DNA from: Alkalicoccus luteus
GTDB taxonomy: Bacteria > Bacillota > Bacilli > Bacillales > Salisediminibacteriaceae
Assembly (NCBI GenBank): GCA_052061695.1
Contig: JBPZEY010000012.1
Length of the DNA stretch: 64,000 bases
Reading direction: 5' to 3' (one strand)
Positions 42,918-52,109 of this stretch are shown piece by piece; positions within the stretch are counted from its first letter, which is position 1, and each line of letters starts with the position of its first letter. The notes below the pieces were generated by a model. That model did not search any database, was not told where the DNA came from, and saw nothing but the letters and a program-made list of their open reading frames with translations. The position numbers and the translations under genes are program-made.

Positions 42918-43685
42918 ATGAGCGCAGACTATATTGCATTTACGGAAGCTGTTTACAAAAAAACCGGAATTGATTTAACGCTTTATAAAGAGTCACAAAT
43001 GAAACGGCGTCTTACGTCATTACGAGATAAGCGGGGATTCATCAGCTTTAGTGACTATTACAAAGCCCTCCGAAGTGACGAACAGCTTTTCAAGGAATTT
43101 TTAGAGCGTATGACAATTAATGTGTCCGAGTTCTTTCGAAACCGAAGCAGATGGGACACTTTAGAAACGCGCATCCTCCCCGAATTGGTAAAGCAAAGAG
43201 GGAGCTTAAAAATGTGGAGTGCTGCCTGCTCGACAGGAGAGGAACCTTATTCGTTATCAATCTTACTCCATTTGCTGCAGGTCAAGGGGAGTATTTTGGC
43301 GACAGATCTGGACGAATCGATTTTAAACAGGGCGCGCGCAGGTCTTTACATGGAAAAATCCTTGAAGGAAGTCCCGCCAGCCCAGCGGGATCAATTCTTT
43401 ACTAAGGACTTGGCCGGCTGGAAGATCTCAGAACGTATAAAAAAGCCGGTAACCTTTAAAAAACACAACTTGCTTCAAGATACGTATCCTGCGGGACTCG
43501 ATTTAATAGTGTGCCGAAACGTCATGATCTATTTTACCGAAGAAGCAAAAATAGACATTTATAACCGCTTTTCGGATTCATTAAGGACTGGGGGCATTCT
43601 GTTTGTCGGAAGCACCGAACAAATATTCAATCCTGCAAAGTTTGGTCTGGAATCAGCAGATACATTTTTTTATCGAAAAAGCTGA
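42918..43685 (+). CDS. cheR: Chemotaxis protein methyltransferase CheR
   Basis: CheR (255 residues) methylates glutamates of chemoreceptors using SAM. The N-terminal helical domain (YKKTGIDLTLYKESQMKRRL) precedes the methyltransferase fold: NVSEFFRN, WSAACSTGEEPYSLSILL (SAM site), ATDLDESIL, CRNVMIYF and FVGSTE. ATG 42918 follows GAGGGATAG; an in-frame ATG at 42888 lacks a ribosome site. Presence implies a chemotactic organism, consistent with YpfA/MotI. Confidence 0.94.
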   Translation: MSADYIAFTEAVYKKTGIDLTLYKESQMKRRLTSLRDKRGFISFSDYYKALRSDEQLFKEFLERMTINVSEFFRNRSRWDTLETRILPELVKQRGSLKMWSAACSTGEEPYSLSILLHLLQVKGSILATDLDESILNRARAGLYMEKSLKEVPPAQRDQFFTKDLAGWKISERIKKPVTFKKHNLLQDTYPAGLDLIVCRNVMIYFTEEAKIDIYNRFSDSLRTGGILFVGSTEQIFNPAKFGLESADTFFYRKS

Positions 43686-43865
43686 TAGATACGGCTTTTG
43701 ATTCCTTATCGACTCTTACGCTTTTTAATAACAATACGAATTCCCAAACGTATACACTATTTTGAAATGAAGGGTTGCTATTGTTAACAAAGTTACGTTC
43801 GGCATCTGCTACCTTTACGAGTAAACGTTTTTTGCTGATGCTGATTGTGGTGGAGTGAGGTTAGC

Positions 43866-43934
43866 ATGCCTCCCATAAGTCTGCATCTGCAGGAAGAGCT
43901 TCTGTTGAGGTTCAGTATATTTCCGGAAGTTTGA
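43866..43934 (+). CDS. Candidate 22-residue small protein
   Basis: In the 501-base cheR-aroC gap an ATG with GTGAGG five bases upstream opens 22 codons (MPPISLHLQEELLLRFSIFPEV). The stop overlaps the left arm of a terminator. A possible promoter lies upstream (TTGAAA 43762, 17 bases, TAACAA). The Leu-rich amphipathic centre could be membrane-active or a leader. No homologue is known to me. The rest of the gap shows no gene. Confidence 0.35.
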   Translation: MPPISLHLQEELLLRFSIFPEV

Positions 43935-43965
43935 AACCCTCCTGTTCAGGACGGTTTCTTCTTTT
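43933..43965 (+). terminator. Terminator in the cheR-aroC gap
   Basis: GAAACC..CCTG-TT-CAGG..GGTTTC with one small internal loop, then TTCTTTT. It lies about 250 bases past cheR. Confidence 0.8.
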
Positions 43966-44186
43966 ATTAATTCATCTGATAAAGGAGATTTATAAGCACT
44001 TGCGTAGAATAAACGGCTTTAAAAACGTTACAATAGCACGAGCAGGAAGCAATCTGAAAGGTAAAATCAGAATGTTTTCAGAAAAAATCGTGTAATCCTC
44101 TTGAAATTGCATGCAAAATCAGCAAGAATAGACACTAAGGCAATTTAACGCATAAAAGCGATAAAGAAAACGGAAGGTGATCATGG

Positions 44187-45359
44187 ATGAGATTTTTAAC
44201 AGCAGGCGAATCACACGGACCACAACTAACAGCGATTGTAGAAGGAGTACCTTCCCAGCTTCCTCTTCAGGCTGAAGATATTAATAAACATTTGGCACGT
44301 CGTCAAAAAGGGTATGGACGAGGCCGCAGAATGCAAATTGAAAAAGATCAGGTCCAGATTTTAAGCGGAGTCCGACACGGAAAAACAACAGGCGCTCCGA
44401 TCACGCTCGTTGTCGAAAATAAGGATTGGACGCACTGGACGAAAATAATGGGCGCTGAACCGATTTCAGAGCAAGAAGAACAAGAAGTAAAGCGTAAAAT
44501 TACGAGACCCCGCCCAGGCCATGCTGATTTGAATGGCGCGATAAAGTACCGGCACCGCGACATGCGGAATGTACTGGAGCGTTCCAGTGCAAGAGAAACA
44601 ACTGTCAGAGTTGCTGTTGGTGCGCTGGCGCAGGTTATTTTAGAACAATTTAATATCCGGCTTGCAGGCCACGTATTGGAAATAGGAGATGTGAAAGCAG
44701 AACAGCTTCCCTTTGAGAGTGTAGATGCACTGCAAGAAGTGACGGAAGCTTCTGAAGTTCGCTGCATGGATGGGGAAGCTGCCGAAAAAATGAAAGCGGC
44801 TATTGATGATGCAAAACAAAACGGTGACTCTATCGGCGGTATTGTAGAAGTAATCGCTGAGAATGTTCCGATCGGACTTGGCAGCTATGTTCACTACGAT
44901 CGTAAGCTGGACGGGAAAATTGCTCAGTCCGTATTAAGCATCAACGCCTTTAAAGGTGTTGAAATCGGCTTAGGCTTTGAGGCTGCCAGAATGAAAGGCA
45001 GCGAGGTTCATGATGAAATTACGTATTCTGAGGAAGGCGGATTTCAGCGGAGAACGAACCGCCTTGGCGGTTTTGAAGGCGGTATGACAAACGGGATGCC
45101 GGTTGTTGTGCATGGTGCAATGAAGCCAATTCCTACCCTGTATAAGCCTCTTCAAAGTGTCGATATTGATTCAAAAGAACCGTTTACAGCATCGATTGAA
45201 CGTTCGGACAGCTGCGCGGTGCCGGCAGCAGCGGTAGTAGCAGAAGCAGCAGTCGCCTGGGAACTTGCAGATGCGTTTCTAGATAAATTTGGAGCGGATA
45301 CGATGGATGATATTCGTCATTCCTACGAACATTACTTGAAAGAAGCGAGGGAATTTTAA
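44187..45359 (+). CDS. aroC: Chorismate synthase (aroF of B. subtilis)
   Basis: The 390-residue FMN-dependent enzyme converts EPSP to chorismate. All family signatures are present: GESHGPQLTAIVEGVP, RRQKGYGRGRRMQIE, RPGHADLNGAIKY, RSSARETTVRVAVGA and RTNRLGGFEGGMTNG. ATG follows GGAAGGTG. The stop is directly adjacent to aroB. Confidence 0.96.
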   Translation: MRFLTAGESHGPQLTAIVEGVPSQLPLQAEDINKHLARRQKGYGRGRRMQIEKDQVQILSGVRHGKTTGAPITLVVENKDWTHWTKIMGAEPISEQEEQEVKRKITRPRPGHADLNGAIKYRHRDMRNVLERSSARETTVRVAVGALAQVILEQFNIRLAGHVLEIGDVKAEQLPFESVDALQEVTEASEVRCMDGEAAEKMKAAIDDAKQNGDSIGGIVEVIAENVPIGLGSYVHYDRKLDGKIAQSVLSINAFKGVEIGLGFEAARMKGSEVHDEITYSEEGGFQRRTNRLGGFEGGMTNGMPVVVHGAMKPIPTLYKPLQSVDIDSKEPFTASIERSDSCAVPAAAVVAEAAVAWELADAFLDKFGADTMDDIRHSYEHYLKEAREF

Positions 45360-46442
45360 ATGTCCAAAAGGCTTGACATCAACAACAGCGGAGGAACGTA
45401 TCCCGTTTTAATTGAACACGGTCTGCGCTTTCGCATAGAAGAGGAGATTCGGCGCGTCTGCCCGGATGCTACGACGATCTTCTTGCTTGCTGATGAAAAA
45501 GCTGCAGCTCATCATCTGGATGATGTAATATCCTCTTTTTCTGCAGCGCCGCATGTCATCCGTATTCCGCAGGGCGAATCCTCGAAATCGTTTGATGAAT
45601 TAGAGCGGGTTTTAACAGAGCTGCTGGAACATGGAGCTGACCGAAAAAGTGTTGTTGCAGCTCTCGGAGGAGGCGTCACAGGAGATTTGGCCGGTTTTGC
45701 AGCTGCTGTGCTTTTGAGAGGCGTTTCCTTCGTACAGATTCCGACGACTTTGCTTGCTCATGACAGCAGTGTTGGCGGGAAAACCGGAATTAATCATCAA
45801 GCCGGTAAAAACCTGATTGGTTCTTTTTATGCGCCGAATGCTGTGTTATATGATCCGGCGATGCTTGCGACTTTGCCTGAGCGTGAGTGGCGCTCAGGGT
45901 TTGCTGAGGTGATCAAGCATAGTCTGATCAGCCGCGCCGGCCTGTTAGAGTGGTTGTATGCCCACGTACAAGATCCGAGCGACTTGCAAGAGGATGCGCT
46001 TGAGGAACTGCTTTACCGATCGATTCAAGTTAAGGCTGATATAGTGCAGGAAGATGAGTTTGAAGCCGGAGTAAGAGCCTATTTAAACTTTGGGCACACG
46101 CTGGGACATGCCGTTGAGGCTGAGGCAGGATACGGGGGATGGACTCACGGAGAGGCTGTCGCGCTTGGAATGCTCGCTGCCATGCACCTCAGCCGCATGA
46201 AGCTGGAGGCGGACGTTCCGCTCGAAAAAGTCGAGCAGCTGCTTAAGAGCCACGGATTTCAAACTTCCCTGCCCCGCTCTTTCAACCATGAGAAGCTGCT
46301 TAAACGCATGATGCATGATAAAAAAACAGAGGGCGGCAATCTTCGCTTCGTACTGTTAAAAGAGCTTGGCGAGCCTAAACTTGTTCCGGTGGATCCGGAG
46401 ATGGTGGAGCGGGCAATGAAAGAGGTGACAGCCGATGATTAG
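45360..46442 (+). CDS. aroB: 3-dehydroquinate synthase
   Basis: AroB (360 residues) converts DAHP to 3-dehydroquinate using NAD and a divalent metal. GGGVTGDLAGFAAAVLLRG binds NAD; PTTLLAHDSSVGGKTGIN, KHSLI and NFGHTLGHAVEA carry metal and substrate residues. It starts at the base after the aroC stop and overlaps aroH by eight bases. Confidence 0.96.
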   Translation: MSKRLDINNSGGTYPVLIEHGLRFRIEEEIRRVCPDATTIFLLADEKAAAHHLDDVISSFSAAPHVIRIPQGESSKSFDELERVLTELLEHGADRKSVVAALGGGVTGDLAGFAAAVLLRGVSFVQIPTTLLAHDSSVGGKTGINHQAGKNLIGSFYAPNAVLYDPAMLATLPEREWRSGFAEVIKHSLISRAGLLEWLYAHVQDPSDLQEDALEELLYRSIQVKADIVQEDEFEAGVRAYLNFGHTLGHAVEAEAGYGGWTHGEAVALGMLAAMHLSRMKLEADVPLEKVEQLLKSHGFQTSLPRSFNHEKLLKRMMHDKKTEGGNLRFVLLKELGEPKLVPVDPEMVERAMKEVTADD

Positions 46443-46812
46443 AGGTATCAGGGGAGCAGCGACGATTAATGAGAATACGGAGTCAGAGATATTGCTTCAT
46501 ACTGAACGGCTAATGAAGGAAATCGAATCCCGCAATGCGCTTGATCCGGAACAGATCGCACATGTGATCGTCACGGTTACAGAAGATATTAATGCTACCT
46601 TTCCAGCGAGAGCATTGAGAGATATTGAAGGCTACCAGTTCGTTCCGGTGATGTGCTCGAGGGAAATTCCTGTACCGGGATCGATGCCGCTTTGCATCAG
46701 ACTGATGGTCACAGCTGAAACAGATTTGGAGCAAAAGGATATTCAGCACGTCTATCTTGGCAAGGCAGCATCACTGAGGCCGGACCTTTCCTTGACAAAC
46801 AATGAAGGATAA
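46435..46812 (+). CDS. aroH: Chorismate mutase, AroH class
   Basis: The 125-residue trimeric monofunctional enzyme converts chorismate to prephenate for Phe/Tyr. Begins IRGIRGAATINENTE with the active-site Arg. VTEDINATFPARALR and MCSREIPVPGSMPLCIRLMV are class signatures. Overlaps aroB; the trp leader follows. Confidence 0.94.
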   Translation: MIRGIRGAATINENTESEILLHTERLMKEIESRNALDPEQIAHVIVTVTEDINATFPARALRDIEGYQFVPVMCSREIPVPGSMPLCIRLMVTAETDLEQKDIQHVYLGKAASLRPDLSLTNNEG

Positions 46813-47022
46813 CGTAGGATAGCGCTAATAGAGATGAGCGGTCCCGCACGCGAAGGGACTGAAGCAGAGCCGGAGTAGAGTCCGAAGAGTATAGCTGAGA
46901 TGAGTTTAGTTCCGAACGTTTGAATAACCTCCTATTCCATATCCCTGGAGAGATACGATCATAAGGGGATATGTTCTTCATGCTACTCTCCGGCTTCATC
47001 TGACTTAAGATGAGGTGATTTT
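46813..47022 (+). promoter_or_regulatory. trp leader with TRAP-binding (G/T)AG repeats
   Basis: Triplets occur in two blocks. Block 1: TAG 46815, TAG 46820, TAG 46829 or GAG 46831, GAG 46836. Block 2: GAG 46867, GAG 46873, TAG 46876, GAG 46887, TAG 46892, GAG 46897, GAG 46902, TAG 46907. They are mostly 2-3 bases apart in block 2. A hairpin (GTCCC / GGGAC) separates the blocks. Downstream, CATATCCC (46938) can pair with GGGATATG (46966), and CATCT (46998) with AGATG (47008), the latter touching the trpE ribosome site GAGGTG. TRAP control of attenuation and trpE translation is inferred. Confidence 0.8.
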
Positions 47023-48543
47023 GTGTTCAATTTTAACCGCGAATCGTTTCTGGACAAAGCCTCCAGAAATCGAACGATCCCCCTGACTGCAACGATTACA
47101 GCAGATACGAAAACACCAGTACAGCTTTTCCATCAGTTTAATGACAGCGCCGCTTTCCTGTTGGAAAGCCGTGATCCGCTTTCACCCTGGTCCAGCTATT
47201 CGTTTATTGGATTGGACCCATTCTGTTATCTGGAGGATGAAGGAGAAGTGTTCGTCCGTCTTGATCGAAACAGACGGAAAATTTGGAAAGAAGAGACGCT
47301 TCATAATGCGTGGGAGCGAGTATTTTCAGAGCTGGATCCATCACCGGATCTACCGGATCTTCCCTTTCCAGGTGGAGCTGTCGGGTATCTTTCATTTGAG
47401 GGGTTCCGAAACTATGAACCTGGGATAAACAAAATGGATGCTGAAGGGCACGACGTGCAATTCATGTTTTGTGAAACGATATTAGCGTATCACCATAAAG
47501 AGGAAACACTCACCGTCATTCATTTCACAGATGTTTCAGACTGCCCGGAAGCTGCTTATGAGGAAGCGGTTCAGCGAATGAAGCAGGTTATTTCAAACGT
47601 GGGCAGCTCATCCGCAGAGCTGCCGCTGCTGCCTGTTGAAGAAGAAGTGACAGGGGATTTATTTGACGGCGTCGCCTCCAATTATACGAAGCAGGAATAT
47701 AAGGCAGATGTGAACAGGATTAAAGACTATATTGCAGCTGGAGATGTATTTCAAACTGTCCTCTCGCAGCGGTTTGAAATGCCGGTCCAGTCAGATGGAC
47801 TATCTCTTTACCGGGTACTTCGCAAAGTAAACCCAAGTCCCTACCTGTATTACATCCGGTTTCACGATCAAGAAGTAATCGGAAGCTCGCCGGAGCGGCT
47901 TGTGAAAGCAGACAGGAACAGAGAGCTGGAAATCCATCCGATTGCAGGCACCCGTAAACGAGGAAAAAACGCAGTTGAAGACCGTGAGCTTGAAGCAGAC
48001 CTTCTTGCAGATGAGAAAGAGCGTGCAGAGCATCTGATGCTGGTTGATCTTGCCCGGAATGATATCGGCAGAGTAAGTGATTATGGGAGCGTAAAGGTAC
48101 ACGATATGATGAATATCTCTTATTTCTCTCACGTGATGCATATGACGACGAGAGTCACCGGTACACGAAAAGACACTGTTCATCCGTTTGAAGCGCTTCT
48201 TGCTACACATCCTGCGGGGACCGTTTCAGGTGCTCCGAAAGTCCGAGCGGTGGAAATTATTCAAGAACTGGAAAAGCAGCGCCGTGGCGTGTATGCAGGC
48301 GCAGTCGCTTATTATGGATTTAACAAAGCAATCGATTCGTGTATTGCTATTCGAACGATGATTTTGAAAAAGGGAACCGTATACGTGCAGGCCGGAGCCG
48401 GCATTGTTCAGGATTCTGTACCAGAGAGTGAGTGGGAAGAGACACGCAGCAAGGCCAGCGCGCTGCTGTATGCCGTGAAGCTTGCAGAGCAGAGAAAGCA
48501 GAAAGAGGAGGTCATGAATCATGACGTTCAGCAGAGTCATTAG
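47023..48543 (+). CDS. trpE: Anthranilate synthase component I
   Basis: TrpE (506 residues) makes anthranilate from chorismate with a glutamine amidotransferase subunit. The tryptophan-feedback site is visible as AAFLLESRD. Catalytic segments are PIAGTRKRGKN, DLARNDIGRV, THPAGTVSGAPKVRA and VQAGAGIV. GTG start after GATGAGGTG. No trpG follows, as in Bacillus, where PabA serves both pathways. Overlaps trpD by 23 bases. Confidence 0.95.
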   Translation: MFNFNRESFLDKASRNRTIPLTATITADTKTPVQLFHQFNDSAAFLLESRDPLSPWSSYSFIGLDPFCYLEDEGEVFVRLDRNRRKIWKEETLHNAWERVFSELDPSPDLPDLPFPGGAVGYLSFEGFRNYEPGINKMDAEGHDVQFMFCETILAYHHKEETLTVIHFTDVSDCPEAAYEEAVQRMKQVISNVGSSSAELPLLPVEEEVTGDLFDGVASNYTKQEYKADVNRIKDYIAAGDVFQTVLSQRFEMPVQSDGLSLYRVLRKVNPSPYLYYIRFHDQEVIGSSPERLVKADRNRELEIHPIAGTRKRGKNAVEDRELEADLLADEKERAEHLMLVDLARNDIGRVSDYGSVKVHDMMNISYFSHVMHMTTRVTGTRKDTVHPFEALLATHPAGTVSGAPKVRAVEIIQELEKQRRGVYAGAVAYYGFNKAIDSCIAIRTMILKKGTVYVQAGAGIVQDSVPESEWEETRSKASALLYAVKLAEQRKQKEEVMNHDVQQSH

Positions 48544-49525
48544 AGGAGAAACGTTGAGCAGAGATGAGGCGCGACATACGGCCCTTCAAATGATAGAAGG
48601 CAAGCTGTCACCGGAAGTTACTGCCGGGCTGCTTTCCATAATGGCGTACCGGGGAGAAACGGTAGCTGAAATTACAGGATTTGCAGAGGCAATGATTGAA
48701 AAATCACAGAAAGTGACAGCGGAATTTGATGTAATTGATACGTGCGGTACGGGAGGAGACGGGAGTGGAACGTATAACGTTTCTACAGCTTCTGCTCTGC
48801 TCGTCAGTTCCCTCGGGGTGAAAGTCGCGAAGCACGGAAATCGCAGCGTTTCATCTAAATCAGGAAGCGCGGACGTGCTCGAAATATTAGGTGTTCCGAT
48901 TGAGGGTAATCCGGAAGAATGTCTGCAGCGTTTATCTGAAAACGGATTAAGCTTCTTTTTTGCTCCGCACTATCATTCGGCAATGAAGCACGTTGCACCG
49001 GTTCGTCTGGCGCTTGGTCAACGGACTATTTTCAATGTGCTTGGACCGTTAACAAACCCGGCTGGAGCCCGTGTACGGGTGATTGGCGCATACAGTCTGG
49101 AAGCTGCAAGGAAAATGGCTGAAGCAGCATTGCAGCTTCCTATTGACCGTGCGCTGTTTGTGCATGCAAGAGATGGGTTGGACGAATTTTCGGCAGCGGC
49201 GGCTACGGATGTTATTGAACTCCGAAATGGGAAACTGCACGAATATGTATATACACCGGAAGATGCCGGACTGCGTACACGTCCCTTAGAAGGAGCTCTT
49301 GTTCGCGACGCACGTGAAAGCGGGGCTTTAATTGAAGCATTGCTTCAAAACAAAGGGCCTGAGGATGCCAAGGTTCTTCTATTATTGAACGCAGGGGCAG
49401 CACTTTACGCCGCCGGACAAACTGTGACGATAAAAGAAGGAGTGCAGCAGGCTGAAACTGCATTACATCATGCAGCTTTCGAGCAGTTGGAACAGCTGCG
49501 CAGGAAAGGAGCGGGGACGGTATGA
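48521..49525 (+). CDS. trpD: Anthranilate phosphoribosyltransferase
   Basis: The 334-residue enzyme joins anthranilate to PRPP. DTCGTGGDGSGTYNVSTASA is the PRPP loop; KHGNRSVSSKSGSADVLE and GPLTNPA are substrate motifs. Start within the trpE end, behind GAGGAGG; stop overlaps trpC (ATGA). Confidence 0.95.
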   Translation: MTFSRVIRGETLSRDEARHTALQMIEGKLSPEVTAGLLSIMAYRGETVAEITGFAEAMIEKSQKVTAEFDVIDTCGTGGDGSGTYNVSTASALLVSSLGVKVAKHGNRSVSSKSGSADVLEILGVPIEGNPEECLQRLSENGLSFFFAPHYHSAMKHVAPVRLALGQRTIFNVLGPLTNPAGARVRVIGAYSLEAARKMAEAALQLPIDRALFVHARDGLDEFSAAAATDVIELRNGKLHEYVYTPEDAGLRTRPLEGALVRDARESGALIEALLQNKGPEDAKVLLLLNAGAALYAAGQTVTIKEGVQQAETALHHAAFEQLEQLRRKGAGTV

Positions 49526-50289
49526 CAATTTTAGATACGATCGTTGCAAAAAAACACGAGGAAGTAAAAGCAACTGTGCTGCCCGACAGGCAGATTGACG
49601 GATCTAAACGTTCCATGTCCCAATCGCTCGCTTCAGGCAGCCTGCCTCTCGGGGTTATTGCTGAAGTGAAAAAAGCCTCGCCTTCCAAAGGATTGATCGC
49701 TGAACATTTTGATCCCGAAGGTACTGCACGTGATTATGAAACAGCAGGAGCCAGGGCGGTTTCGGTGCTGACAGACCGGGACTTCTTTCAAGGTGCTAAC
49801 CAGTACCTTACCAGCATTCGCAGCCAAACGTCCCTGCCTGTGTTGCGAAAAGATTTTATTATTGATCATTTGCAAATAGAAGAAGCAGATTTAATTGGAG
49901 CAGATGCCATTCTGCTCATTGCTGCCTGCCTGACAGAAAAGGAGCTGCAGGAGTTCTCCCTTCATGCCCGGGAACGTAAAATGGAGTCTTTAATAGAGGT
50001 TCATGATGAAGCAGAGCTCGAAAAAGTGCTGCGCGCCTGCCATCCTGATATGATAGGAGTAAATAATCGAGATTTACGTACGTTCCACACAGATTTAGGC
50101 GTTTCTGAACGCCTGCAGCCGATGATTCCTGAAGGAACCATGTTTATCAGCGAGAGCGGCATTCATACAGCTGCCGATGTGAAGCGGCTTTATGAAGCTG
50201 GTGCTGACGGTCTGCTTATTGGGGAAAGCTTGATGAAGAGTAAGGACCGGTCCGCCTTTCTTGAAAACTTGTTCGGTGACCTGCGATGA
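49522..50289 (+). CDS. trpC: Indole-3-glycerol-phosphate synthase
   Basis: This 255-residue TIM barrel closes the indole ring. IAEVKKASPSKGLI carries the first catalytic Lys, VLRKDFIID the second, and LIEVHDEAELEK, GVNNRDLRTF and SESGIHTAADV complete the site. Four-base overlaps on both sides. Confidence 0.95.
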   Translation: MTILDTIVAKKHEEVKATVLPDRQIDGSKRSMSQSLASGSLPLGVIAEVKKASPSKGLIAEHFDPEGTARDYETAGARAVSVLTDRDFFQGANQYLTSIRSQTSLPVLRKDFIIDHLQIEEADLIGADAILLIAACLTEKELQEFSLHARERKMESLIEVHDEAELEKVLRACHPDMIGVNNRDLRTFHTDLGVSERLQPMIPEGTMFISESGIHTAADVKRLYEAGADGLLIGESLMKSKDRSAFLENLFGDLR

Positions 50290-52109
50290 TGTTGAAGTTT
50301 TGCGGAACCCGTAATAAGCAGGATTATGAGAAGGCCGTTTCCGCAGGACCGGATTTCGTCGGCTTTATTTTCGCCGACAGTCCTCGTATCGTAGATCCCG
50401 AAGCTGTAGCCCGATGGATCGCTTCCCTGCCAGGAGCGGCACCGAGGCCTGTCGGAGTATTCGTTAATGAAACGCTTGAAAACTGTGCGAAAACCGCTGA
50501 GACAGCCGGCCTTTCCGTTATTCAGCTGCATGGTTCTGAATCGGTTGATGAGGCGGCCCGATTAAAAGAGAAGACCGGCTGTCAAATTTGGAAGACGATT
50601 CACCACGCCGCAGACGGATTAACAAAAATGAAGCAGTACAAGGGTGTAGCAGATGGATATGTCATTGATACGAAAGCGTCTGGAGCATGGGGCGGCACGG
50701 GGATCCAGTTTGATTGGAATGCTGTTCCCGCCTACGTGGAAGAGGCGGAAGCTCAAGGAGTTCCGGCATTTATTGCTGGAGGCGTTACTCCGGAAAATGC
50801 TGCAGAACTGGCTGCCTTCAGACCTCATGGAATCGACGTCTCCTCTGGAATAGAAACGAATGCACAGAATGATGAAAGGAAGATGATCAGCATGGTTCGA
50901 ACTGTAAAAAATCAGTATCAGGCACCAGATGAGCTGGGCCGTTTTGGAGATTATGGCGGCCGGTATGTACCCGAAACGCTGATGTTTGCTTTAGAGCAGC
51001 TGGAAGAAGCTTTTCGGAAAACGGCAGTAGACGAAGGCTTTTTGCAAGAGCTTCATCAAGAGCTGCATTCGTATTCCGGCAGACCTACCGGAATGACATA
51101 CGCTGCCCGTCTCTCTGAAAGCTACGGTGGAGCAGATATATACCTGAAACGGGAAGACCTTAATCATACAGGTGCTCACAAAATTAATAATGCCATTGCA
51201 CAAGCCCTTCTTGCTAAACGCATGGGGAAGACACAGATCATCGCCGAGACAGGCGCCGGCCAGCATGGGGTAGCTTCCGCTACCGCCGCGGCAAGGTTTG
51301 GACTCACATGTAAAGTATTTATGGGGAGAGAAGACATTAAGCGTCAGGAGCTGAATGTGTTTCGAATGAAGCTTCTCGGGGCGGAAGTGATCGAAGTGAC
51401 GTCCGGCGGCATGACCTTGAAAGATGCTACGAACGAAGCCATTAAGCACTGGGTCGCCCACGTAGAGGATACATTTTATTTAATTGGAAGTGCTGTCGGA
51501 CCACACCCTTATCCAGAGATGGTACGTCATTTTCAAAGTGTCATTGGTGAGGAAAGCCGTAGTCAAATGATCGAGAATACCGGCAAGCTTCCAGATCATG
51601 TAGTGGCATGTGTCGGCGGGGGGAGCAATGCGATGGGAATGTTTTATCCCTTCATCAATGACGCGGATGTTCATCTTACCGGAGTTGAAGCTGCCGGCCG
51701 GGGAGTTGATACCGAACAGCATGCGGCTACGCTTGCACGCGGACGAAGAGGCGTGCTGCACGGCTCAATGTCCTATCTGCTTCAGGACGAGCATGGAAAC
51801 ATTACCGAGCCATATTCCATTTCCGCGGGTCTGGATTATCCCGGAATCGGTCCGGAGCATGCACATCTAAAAGACACAGGTAGAGTCAGCTATGTGCCTG
51901 CAACAGACGACGAAGCGATGGAAGCACTTAAAGATCTGTGTGAGCTTGAGGGTATTCTGCCAGCGATAGAAACTGCTCATGCACTCGCTTATGTTAAAAA
52001 ACTGGCTCCGAAAATGGAGAAAGGGGAGACGATCCTCGTCTGTCTTTCCGGACGTGGAGATAAAGACGTAAATACGATCAGACAAGCTTTCGAGGAGGAT
52101 CCGTCATGA
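50286..52109 (+). CDS. trpFB: TrpF-TrpB fusion: phosphoribosylanthranilate isomerase + tryptophan synthase beta
   Basis: This is one open frame of 607 codons. Residues 1 to about 202 are TrpF (LKFCGTRNK with the catalytic Cys, VGFIFADSPR, IDTKASGAWGGTG with the catalytic Asp, AGGVTPENA). From about residue 210 it is TrpB (FGDYGGRYVPETLMFAL, EDLNHTGAHKINN with the PLP Lys, ETGAGQHGVA, VGGGSNAMG). No stop lies between them; the linker is about ten residues. An internal ATG at 50892 (codon 203) has AAAGGA about 11 bases upstream, so free TrpB of 405 residues may also be made. B. subtilis has separate genes. Both halves look complete. Confidence 0.93.
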   Translation: MMLKFCGTRNKQDYEKAVSAGPDFVGFIFADSPRIVDPEAVARWIASLPGAAPRPVGVFVNETLENCAKTAETAGLSVIQLHGSESVDEAARLKEKTGCQIWKTIHHAADGLTKMKQYKGVADGYVIDTKASGAWGGTGIQFDWNAVPAYVEEAEAQGVPAFIAGGVTPENAAELAAFRPHGIDVSSGIETNAQNDERKMISMVRTVKNQYQAPDELGRFGDYGGRYVPETLMFALEQLEEAFRKTAVDEGFLQELHQELHSYSGRPTGMTYAARLSESYGGADIYLKREDLNHTGAHKINNAIAQALLAKRMGKTQIIAETGAGQHGVASATAAARFGLTCKVFMGREDIKRQELNVFRMKLLGAEVIEVTSGGMTLKDATNEAIKHWVAHVEDTFYLIGSAVGPHPYPEMVRHFQSVIGEESRSQMIENTGKLPDHVVACVGGGSNAMGMFYPFINDADVHLTGVEAAGRGVDTEQHAATLARGRRGVLHGSMSYLLQDEHGNITEPYSISAGLDYPGIGPEHAHLKDTGRVSYVPATDDEAMEALKDLCELEGILPAIETAHALAYVKKLAPKMEKGETILVCLSGRGDKDVNTIRQAFEEDPS

